Of a stretch of 29,143 nt of DNA, positions 23,839 through 29,143 are shown in pieces. Below the pieces are notes generated by a model. It did no database searches. It was not told the origin of the DNA and saw only the letters and a program-made list of their open reading frames with translations. The position numbers and the translations under genes were made by a program. Position 1 is the stretch's first letter. Every line of letters begins with the position of its first letter. Source of the DNA: JALZEG01 sp035942255 (GTDB lineage Bacteria > Actinomycetota > CADDZG01 > WHSQ01); contig DASZDG010000034.1 of NCBI GenBank assembly GCA_035942255.1, forward strand, positions 1-29,143. The letters run 5' to 3'.

Positions 23839-24194
23839 TGGCGCCGATCTCCGAGGTGCCCGGCCGGAGCTCCTTCGTCGGCGCTTACGCCATCGTGCGA
23901 TCGGATCCTCCGCAGATACTTCTGGCCGAGGACGCCGATGCGATCTCTCGCGCTCTCGCCATCTACGTGGTCGCACAGCTGCCCGCGGCAGACGTGACCT
24001 CGCCCGCGCGTCTCCGGGAGATGCGGGAGGCGTTGCTCGAGGAACGCTGGGCGGACGCGCTCGTGGAGTGGATCGAGGAGACCGGAGCGGTGGTCGACGT
24101 CTACGACGAGCCGACGAAGGTGTGGACGACCGCCGAGCTCGATCTAGAGCGCGCGTCGCTCGAGATCCGGCTCGCGCCGCTGTTCGGCGAATAG
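23835..24194 (+). CDS. Small unrecognised protein coupled to the methyltransferase
   Basis: A 119-residue protein I do not recognise. It begins MMAPISEVPGRSSFVGAYAIVRSDPP, then ILLAEDADAISRALAIYVVAQL, a charged helical stretch LREMREALLEERWADALVEWIEE, and a predicted beta end VDVYDEPTKVWTTAELDLERASLEIRL. It is acidic and has no signal peptide, membrane helix or DNA-binding helix-turn-helix that I can see. The ATG at 23835 overlaps the methyltransferase stop (ATGA, with a second ATG at 23838), so it is translated with that gene and probably works with it, perhaps as a subunit or regulator. The stop lies one base from that of the convergent receiver gene. Confidence 0.7.
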   Translation: MMAPISEVPGRSSFVGAYAIVRSDPPQILLAEDADAISRALAIYVVAQLPAADVTSPARLREMREALLEERWADALVEWIEETGAVVDVYDEPTKVWTTAELDLERASLEIRLAPLFGE

Positions 24195-24195
24195 C

Positions 24196-24681
24196 TCAGG
24201 CGAAGTCAGAGATCGTCCGCACGATCGTGTCGGGGTCGTCGCCCTTCACGAGGCTCGCCGAGGCCCCCGCCCTCCTCATGATCGTCCCCGTCGCGTCGTC
24301 GTCCGGCGAGCTGTAGCCGATCACGACCACTCGCGGGTTCGCCTCCTTCAGCCGGCGCGCCGTCTCGATGCCGTCTATCTCCGGGAGCTTGACGCCCACG
24401 ACGACGAGGTCCGGCGTGACCGCGTCGGCGACGCGCAGAGCCTCGGCCCCCGACCACGCCACTCCGGCCACGCGAAACGGCGTCCTGGACTCGACGAGCG
24501 CGCGGAGGCCGCGCAGCACGTCGGGGTCGTCGTCGACGAGCACCGCGGTCTTGGTCTTGCCGTCGTCCTCGTCCGGTGGGTTGTACATCCCCATCGCGAA
24601 CATCAGGAAGCAGAACCCCACGAACCCGAGCGTGGCGGCAGGTGCGACGTCGAGCAGGCCCTCTATCGCAGTCCCGTACAT
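24196..24681 (-). CDS. Membrane-anchored pseudo-receiver domain protein
   Basis: A 161-residue protein. Residues about 12-33 are a membrane helix (VAPAATLGFVGFCFLMFAMGMY). From about 44 a CheY-like receiver domain follows, with the acidic pocket LVDDDPD (Asp50-52), the conserved Ser/Thr in IGYSSPDD and the conserved Lys in ASLVKGDDPD. The phosphoacceptor aspartate is missing: PDLVVVGVKLPEIDG has Gly96 where PDLVLLD normally has Asp, a GAC-to-GGC-type change. It cannot be phosphorylated in the usual way, so it may act as a scaffold or ligand-binding pseudo-receiver at the membrane. No histidine kinase gene lies nearby. TAGGAT ends 12 bases before the ATG, and GGGGAG could be the ribosome-binding site. 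Confidence 0.85.
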   Translation of the reverse strand: MYGTAIEGLLDVAPAATLGFVGFCFLMFAMGMYNPPDEDDGKTKTAVLVDDDPDVLRGLRALVESRTPFRVAGVAWSGAEALRVADAVTPDLVVVGVKLPEIDGIETARRLKEANPRVVVIGYSSPDDDATGTIMRRAGASASLVKGDDPDTIVRTISDFA

Positions 24682-24710
24682 CGGCTCCCCGCGATCCTAG
24701 GCCGCCCGCC

Positions 24711-25484
24711 CTATTCGTGCAGGACCCGCCCCTCCATGCCCCCGGCGACGGTGACGACCTCGCCGGTGACGTGGCCGCTGATCTCGTCGGACGCGAGCGC
24801 GACGACGACGCGGGCGACGTCCTCGGCCCGACCGACCTTGCGCAACGGCATCGTCCTCGTGATCCGGTCGACGAAGCCGGGCTCCGCGAGGGCCTCGCGC
24901 GCCATCTCCGTCTGCGTCCATCCCGGGCACACGACGTTGACGCGGCCGAGCGGCGCGATGCGTGTGATCTCGTTCTTCAGGCTCTTGAGGAACCCTCCGG
25001 CCAGAGCGGACTTCGCCGCGGCGTAGTCGGAGTGGCCGGCCTCGCCGATGAGACCCGCGGTCGACGCGACGATCACGATGTTGCCGGTCCGCGTCGACTC
25101 GACGTGACGGAGGAACGCGCGGCACGACAGGAAGACGCTGTCCAGGTTCGCGGCGAGCGTGGCTCGCCACCGTTCGAGGCTGATCGCCCACACCGGCTCG
25201 TCGTCCTGTGGCCACCGGCCCGCGTTCGCGACGAGGACGTCCAGCCGCCCCAGCTCCTGCACCGCCCGCGGGATCAGGTCGTCCACCGCAGCTTCGTCGG
25301 TGAGGTCGGCGTGCAACGGGACGCCTCCGGTCTCGACCGCGAGTGCCTCCGCGCGTTCGGAGCTGCTCCGGTAGTGGATGCCGACACGGGCCCCCTCTGC
25401 CGCGAACGTGCGGCACAGCGCGCCGCCGATCCCGCCCGCGCCGCCCGTCACCAGCACGCCCTTGCCGTTCAGCCCTGTGTCCAT
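24711..25484 (-). CDS. Short-chain dehydrogenase/reductase (FabG-like)
   Basis: A 257-residue SDR with all family motifs: VTGGAGGIGGALC for NAD(P) binding, VANAG, Ser in IVASTAG, Tyr and Lys in YAAAKSAL, and the C-terminal SDEISGHVTGEVVTVAGGM, which is typical of FabG/3-oxoacyl-ACP reductase-like enzymes. The open frame extends further upstream, but the domain begins at MDTGLNGKGVLVTGG and a TATCGT -10 lies 7 bases before the ATG at 25484, so that start is preferred. It diverges from the GTPase gene and shares a symmetric promoter with it. Substrate unknown. Confidence 0.92.
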   Translation of the reverse strand: MDTGLNGKGVLVTGGAGGIGGALCRTFAAEGARVGIHYRSSSERAEALAVETGGVPLHADLTDEAAVDDLIPRAVQELGRLDVLVANAGRWPQDDEPVWAISLERWRATLAANLDSVFLSCRAFLRHVESTRTGNIVIVASTAGLIGEAGHSDYAAAKSALAGGFLKSLKNEITRIAPLGRVNVVCPGWTQTEMAREALAEPGFVDRITRTMPLRKVGRAEDVARVVVALASDEISGHVTGEVVTVAGGMEGRVLHE

Positions 25485-25491
25485 GGCGGGC

Positions 25492-25501
25492 ACGATACGT
25501 T
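25492..25501. promoter_or_regulatory. Symmetric bidirectional promoter with overlapping -10 elements
   Basis: In the 24-bp gap between divergent start codons, the minus-strand -10 TATCGT (25492-25497) and the plus-strand -10 TACGTT (25496-25501) share the base pair step TA at 25496-25497. Each is followed by exactly seven bases and then ATG, so both transcripts should be leaderless. Confidence 0.65.
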
Positions 25502-25508
25502 GTCGCCC

Positions 25509-26489
25509 ATGAAGGACGTAGGCATCGTCGGGATGCCGTACTCGGGGAAGTCGACGCTGTTCCAGGCACTGACGAGCGCCGGCTCCGCCGGGGGCAGGTC
25601 GAACCAGGCAGTGGTCGACGTGCCCGATGCGCGGCTCGGCGTCCTCGCCGGCATCGAGAAGTCGAAGAAGGTCGTGCACGCGAAGGTGCGCTTCGTCGAC
25701 GTGCCGGGGGGCCTGACGGCTCAGGGCATCGCAGAGTTCCGCAACACCGACGCGCTGTGCATGGTCGTGCGCGCGTTCGGAGAGGACGCGAACCCGAAGT
25801 CGGAGCTGGCCTCCCTCGAGGCCGAGATGGTGCTCGCCGACCTCACGAACGTCGAGAGCGGGCTCGAGAAGGCGCGCAAGAAGGCGCGGGGGTCCGCCGA
25901 GGGCAAGGTGGAGGCCGCGGTGCTCGAGAAGGCGCACGAGCTGCTGAACGCCGAACGCCCGCTGCGCGAAGGGTCGTTCGACGACGCCGAGCGCAAGGTC
26001 CTGCGTGGCTTCGGCCCCCTCACGATGAAGCCGTGGATCGTCGTCGCGAACACCGAGGAGGGGAGCGGGCTGCCGGAGGGGCTACCCGACGACGCGTTCG
26101 CGGTCAGCGCGGCCCTCGAAGCCGAGGTCGCGGGGATGGAGGAGGCCGAGGCACGCGAGCTGCTGGCGGGGTTCGGCGTCGAGGAGCCGGGCCTCACCCG
26201 CGTCATCGCCGCCTGCTACCGCGCGCTCGACCTCATCACGTTCCTGACCACCGGCGAGGACGAGACCAGGGCGTGGGAGGTCCGCAAGGGGGCCAAGGCG
26301 CCGGAGGCCGCTGGTGCGATCCACTCCGACCTCGAGCGCGGCTTCATCCGGGCCGAGGTGGTCCCGTACGACGCCCTCGTCGAGGCCGGCTCCTGGGACG
26401 CGGCGAAGACGAAGGGGAAGCTGCGCGTCGAGGGTAAGGACTACGTGGTGAACGAGGGTGACGTGCTGAACATCCGCTTCGCCGTCTAG
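25509..26489 (+). CDS. YchF/Obg-like P-loop NTPase with C-terminal DUF933 (TGS-like) domain
   Basis: A 326-residue protein. The P-loop VGIVGMPYSGKST (about 4-16) and the DVPGG G3 motif identify a TRAFAC GTPase-type fold; YchF-type members prefer ATP. A coiled helical middle (about 100-160) and the C-terminal ITFLTTGEDETRAWEVRKGAKA...GFIRAEVVPYDALVEAG...KDYVVNEGDVLNIRF match the YchF TGS-like domain. It is shorter than typical YchF (about 363 residues), and the base-specificity loop reads VVANTEEG rather than NxxE/NKxD, so it may be a divergent paralogue acting on ribosomes. The ATG at 25509 follows a -10 by seven bases. Confidence 0.88.
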   Translation: MKDVGIVGMPYSGKSTLFQALTSAGSAGGRSNQAVVDVPDARLGVLAGIEKSKKVVHAKVRFVDVPGGLTAQGIAEFRNTDALCMVVRAFGEDANPKSELASLEAEMVLADLTNVESGLEKARKKARGSAEGKVEAAVLEKAHELLNAERPLREGSFDDAERKVLRGFGPLTMKPWIVVANTEEGSGLPEGLPDDAFAVSAALEAEVAGMEEAEARELLAGFGVEEPGLTRVIAACYRALDLITFLTTGEDETRAWEVRKGAKAPEAAGAIHSDLERGFIRAEVVPYDALVEAGSWDAAKTKGKLRVEGKDYVVNEGDVLNIRFAV

Positions 26490-26594
26490 GCGTCAGAGGA
26501 GTAGAAGCACCCGGCGTCGAAGAACCCCTCGTTACTTCCGGGCGGGCGATCCCGTAGACGGGACGTAGGCACCACGGCGACAAGCGGAGGCAGC

Positions 26595-27080
26595 ATGCGC
26601 GCGAAGGCGACGGCGATTCTGGTGGCGGGGCTCCTGCTGGTGGGCGCGGCAGCCGCTGCGGCGGGATACGACGAGCCGCGCCGCGAGACGCTCCCGTATG
26701 CCGCGACCGACGACAACTTCACGCTCGGGGGCCCCGAGAACTACGCCGTGGTCGGCACCGGAGCCAGCGACGCCCAGTACGACTTCCCGATCCAGAAGGG
26801 CGAGAAGTCCGTCGAGGTCTTCATCCAGGACGAGACCGAGCTCCCGGTAGCCGGCATCGTGACGCAGTGGAAGCAGGTCGCCCACCGGGAGGCAGGCCCC
26901 GCCTCCGCCACGACGTACGAGGCCGTGACCTGGCAGCGCTTCTGCGGTCAGACGGAGGCGCCGGTGCCGCTGAAGCCGAAGTTCGACGTGCGGATCATCG
27001 TGATGGAGGGCACCTGCCTCGACGGCACCCCCTCGCTCCCGACGACGGGCGAGATCGTCGTCGACTTCCACCGGAACTAG
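26595..27080 (+). CDS. Small unrecognised secreted protein
   Basis: A 161-residue protein I do not recognise. A signal peptide covers about 1-22 (ILVAGLLLVGAAAAAAG). The mature part seems beta-rich (ENYAVVGTG, SVEVFIQDET, FDVRIIVMEG, EIVVDFHRN). Two cysteines, RFCGQ and GTCLDG, could pair. It has no recognisable catalytic motif. The ATG at 26595 is preceded by GGAGG. In the 105-bp upstream gap the only structure is a small hairpin TCCCG-TAGA-CGGGA at 26550-26563. A terminator-like hairpin follows, separating it from the subtilase gene. Confidence 0.7.
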   Translation: MRAKATAILVAGLLLVGAAAAAAGYDEPRRETLPYAATDDNFTLGGPENYAVVGTGASDAQYDFPIQKGEKSVEVFIQDETELPVAGIVTQWKQVAHREAGPASATTYEAVTWQRFCGQTEAPVPLKPKFDVRIIVMEGTCLDGTPSLPTTGEIVVDFHRN

Positions 27081-27100
27081 CCGAACCAGGTCCTCCCGGT

Positions 27101-27121
27101 GGGGCACAGCCGTGTCCCTTT
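27101..27121 (+). terminator. Rho-independent-type terminator
   Basis: GGGGCAC (27101-27107), loop AGCC, GTGTCCC (27112-27118), then TTT, 20 bases after the stop at 27080. The seven-pair stem has one G-U pair. It is the only hairpin in the window followed directly by Ts. Confidence 0.65.
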
Positions 27122-27138
27122 GACCCTATTTCGGAACA

Positions 27139-27239
27139 ACCTCTGCGGCCAGTCGGTTGATCCCCCCGAGAGCGAAAGTCTTCGCCTCCGGTGCCGATAG
27201 GTCTTGAGGGGGATCGTCGTCCTGGGAGAGCTTCTAACA
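27139..27239 (+). promoter_or_regulatory. Structured RNA leader of the subtilase gene, unidentified type
   Basis: CAACC/GGTTG can close a first hairpin (27138-27142 with 27155-27159). GATCCCCC (27159-27166) pairs with GGGGGATC (27208-27215) as an outer stem. Inside it, GAG-a-GCGAA (27168-27176) pairs with TTCGC-CTC (27181-27188) around an AGTC loop with one bulged A, followed by a free stretch CGGTGCCGATAGGTCTTGA. The ribosome-binding site GGGAG is at 27224-27228. An outer stem enclosing an inner arm and unpaired bases resembles a riboswitch or protein-binding leader, but I cannot match it to a known class. Confidence 0.5.
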
Positions 27240-29143
27240 ATGCGTTCTATCGCGGCCCCCGTGGCCGCTCTCGTCATCGCCGCCGGCCTCGTCGCGCCCG
27301 CGGCCGTCGCCGCGCCGGAGCCCGTGGAGCGGATCGAGCGCGAGCACGAACGCGTCCGGGGTGAGCTGATCGTCCGCTACTCGGGGGCGACGGACTCGGG
27401 CGAGCGAGCCGAGCTCCGGACCGAGTACGGCCTCGACAGGGTCGAGGGCGTAGCGCTCCCGAACACCGAGCTGGTGCAGGTCGAGCCCGGAACCGTCACG
27501 GAGACTGCCGCGGCCCTGACCGCCGATCCGAACGTCGTCTACGCCGAGCCGAACTACGTCTACCGCGCGCTCGGACAGCCGAACGACCCGTTGTTCCCTC
27601 AGCTGTGGGGGCTCCACCAGCCGAGCGACGTCGACGTGGACGCCCCGCAGGCGTGGGACGTCACTACCGGCAGCCCGAGCGTCACCGTCGCCGTGGTGGA
27701 CACCGGCGTCGCGATCGACCATCCGGAGCTCGCGCCGGGCATCTGGCGCAACCCCGGCGAGTCCGGCGGCGGCAAGGAGTCGAACGGCGTCGACGACGAC
27801 GGCAACGGTTACGTCGACGACTTCCAGGGCTGGGACTTCATCGGCGACGACCGCTTCCCACGCGACCTGCACGGCCACGGCACGCACGTCGCCGGGACGA
27901 TCGGGGCCCGCGGCAACAACGGCGCGGGCATCGCGGGCATATCGTGGGGGAGCAAGATCATGCCCCTGCGTTCGCTGAACAGCCAGGGCGAGGGAACGAC
28001 GGCCGAGCTCGCGAGCGCCTTCAACTACGCGGCCCGCAACGGCGCCAGGATCGTCAACGTCAGCCTCGGCGGCAGCGGCCACTCGCTGTCGGTGCTGCAG
28101 GCGATGACGGCGGCCCCCGAGGTCCTCTTCGTCGTCGCAGCCGGCAACGCCGGCGCGAACAACGACGTGGGTGCGTCGTACCCGTGCAACTACCCGGTCC
28201 CCAACCTCGTGTGCGTCGCCGCGACCGACTCGAACGACCAGCTCGCGTCGTTCTCGAACTACGGCACGACGACGGTCGATCTCGCGGCGCCGGGGTCGGG
28301 GATCCTGAGCGTGCAGCCCGCGCTCGTGAGCCGCTTCTCCGAGGGCTTCGACTCCGACGTCGCCGGACGCTGGACGCCGGGCGGCAGCACCGGCACCTGG
28401 GCGCGCGACCCGCAGGGGTTCGTCACCGACAGCCCCGGCACCAACTACCCCGACAACGCCGACCACTGGCTCGCGCTCGACGCGCCGTTCGATCTCACCG
28501 GCATGAGCGACTGCCTGTTGCGCACGACGATGAAGCTCGACGTCGAGAGCGACCACGACGAGCTGATGATCGAGGCGTCCACGGACGGCTCGCAGTGGGC
28601 GGCGATCGGGGCGTGGACCGGATCGACCGGCGGGAGCTACGCGACCGTCACCGACACGCTGTTCGCGTACGACGGGCGCCCGTCGGTCCGGCTGAGGTTC
28701 AGGCTCGTGAGCAACGCCTCGGTCACGGGTGACGGCGCGACGGTCGACGCAGTCTCCGTCCGGTGCTACTCGGCCTCGTTCACCGGCCAGGAGCTGATGT
28801 ACGCGGGAGGAACGTCGATGGCGACGCCTCACGTGGCCGGTGCGGCCGCGCTCGCGTGGAGCGCTGCGCCGAACGCGACGGTGGGGGCCGTCGCACGCGC
28901 CCTCGTCGACGGCGCGGACGACATTCCCGCTATGACCGGCAAGAGCGTGTCCGGCGGACGGCTCAACGCGTGCAACACGATCGTGTTGCTGACGTCCGCG
29001 CCCGGGAGTCCGTGCGCCGACGGCGGCACGGCCGCAACGCCCACGCCTACATCGTCGCCCACGGCGTCGCCCACGCCCACGCCGTCTCCGACGCCCACGC
29101 CGACGACCTCACCCAGCCCGACCCCTACTCCGACACCCTCGCC
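27240..29143 (+). CDS. Secreted subtilisin-like serine protease (S8), cut by the window end
   Basis: 634 residues are visible and the gene continues past 29143. A signal peptide (about 1-24, APVAALVIAAGLVAPAAVA) precedes an inhibitor-I9-like propeptide to about residue 115 (GELIVRYSG...NVVYAEPNYVYR). The S8 domain has Asp154 in AVVDTGV, His213 in HGTHVAG, the oxyanion Asn in VVAAGNAG, and Ser526 in GGTSMATPHVAG. Between APGSGILS (about 350-357) and the serine motif lies an extra region of roughly 160 residues, seemingly a beta-sandwich (FDSDVAGRWTPGG, ADHWLALD, RLRFRLVS), as found in MAM- or immune-inhibitor-A-type modules. After the catalytic domain comes a Thr/Pro/Ser linker, so at least one further domain is expected outside. 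The ATG at 27240 has GGGAG 11 bases upstream. Confidence 0.9.
   Translation, partial: MRSIAAPVAALVIAAGLVAPAAVAAPEPVERIEREHERVRGELIVRYSGATDSGERAELRTEYGLDRVEGVALPNTELVQVEPGTVTETAAALTADPNVVYAEPNYVYRALGQPNDPLFPQLWGLHQPSDVDVDAPQAWDVTTGSPSVTVAVVDTGVAIDHPELAPGIWRNPGESGGGKESNGVDDDGNGYVDDFQGWDFIGDDRFPRDLHGHGTHVAGTIGARGNNGAGIAGISWGSKIMPLRSLNSQGEGTTAELASAFNYAARNGARIVNVSLGGSGHSLSVLQAMTAAPEVLFVVAAGNAGANNDVGASYPCNYPVPNLVCVAATDSNDQLASFSNYGTTTVDLAAPGSGILSVQPALVSRFSEGFDSDVAGRWTPGGSTGTWARDPQGFVTDSPGTNYPDNADHWLALDAPFDLTGMSDCLLRTTMKLDVESDHDELMIEASTDGSQWAAIGAWTGSTGGSYATVTDTLFAYDGRPSVRLRFRLVSNASVTGDGATVDAVSVRCYSASFTGQELMYAGGTSMATPHVAGAAALAWSAAPNATVGAVARALVDGADDIPAMTGKSVSGGRLNACNTIVLLTSAPGSPCADGGTAATPTPTSSPTASPTPTPSPTPTPTTSPSPTPTPTPS
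29037..29143 (+). repeat. Thr-Pro-Ser low-complexity linker
   Basis: From about residue 600 of the subtilase the frame encodes alternating TP, SP and TS dipeptides from imperfect ACG-CCC-type codon repeats. Such linkers separate domains in secreted actinobacterial proteins. It runs to the window edge. Confidence 0.85.

Noticed and set aside
25485..25937. N-terminal extension of the FabG-like SDR into the GTPase gene
   Set aside because: The nucleotide-binding motif begins right after MDTGLNGKG and a -10 lies 7 bases before that ATG.
27139..27239. A second cyclic-di-GMP-I riboswitch before the subtilase
   Set aside because: No GGCAAACC or CGCAAAGCC core; the fold is different.
27234..28832. 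A 532-residue open frame on the minus strand opposite the subtilase gene
   Set aside because: It is Arg/Val/Asp-rich with no motif and is the mirror of a well-supported S8 protease; long antisense frames are expected at this G+C.

Overview
The window is high-GC DNA (about 70 percent G+C by eye) packed with genes on both strands. It looks like a chromosomal segment of a free-living, probably soil or sediment, member of the Actinomycetota. Supporting signs are the amtB-glnK-glnD nitrogen operon preceded by an array of GlnR-type half-sites, a SigE-family ECF sigma factor, many genes whose start codon sits 6-7 bases after a TANNNT -10 element (leaderless transcripts), and secreted proteins with Thr/Pro linkers or RTX repeats. 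No tRNA, rRNA, insertion sequence, phage gene or CRISPR array was seen, and no stretch over 300 bases lacks a gene.

Layout. 1-2133: a secreted CAP-domain protein behind a cyclic-di-GMP-I riboswitch, then a divergent amidase. 2130-6304: glnD, glnK and amtB (minus strand), with four GlnR half-sites at exact 11-bp spacing. 6422-9318: an unrecognised secreted protein, an ECF sigma factor, and a translationally coupled membrane protein carrying an RTX calcium-binding region, possibly its anti-sigma factor. 9234-13161 (minus): zwf, an alpha/beta hydrolase and an acyl-CoA synthetase as one tight operon. 13191-14900 (minus): an exported alkaline-phosphatase-superfamily enzyme that appears circularly permuted. 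14954-18788: aldo/keto reductase, EamA transporter, TerC with a structured leader, and an SDR. 18803-20739: arginase and a PHP-domain protein. 20832-21644: a secreted lysyl-oxidase-family protein. 21668-24194: a restriction-modification-like module (PD-(D/E)xK-type nuclease candidate, beta-class DNA methyltransferase with a nuclease-like tail, small coupled gene). 24196-26489: a membrane-anchored receiver domain lacking its phosphoacceptor aspartate, an SDR, and a YchF-like GTPase sharing a symmetric bidirectional promoter with the SDR. 26595-29143: a small secreted protein and a subtilase that runs off the window, with a folded RNA leader and a large insertion inside its catalytic domain.

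How the genes work together. The nitrogen operon is the clearest unit: AmtB imports ammonium, GlnK blocks it, GlnD modifies GlnK at Tyr51, and the GlnR sites tie expression to nitrogen status. The sigma/RTX pair is the best candidate for an unusual sensory system, with a calcium-binding outer domain tethered at both ends. The methyltransferase module is the best candidate for an undescribed DNA-modification or defence system. Functions are inferred by reading motifs; no database search was run.
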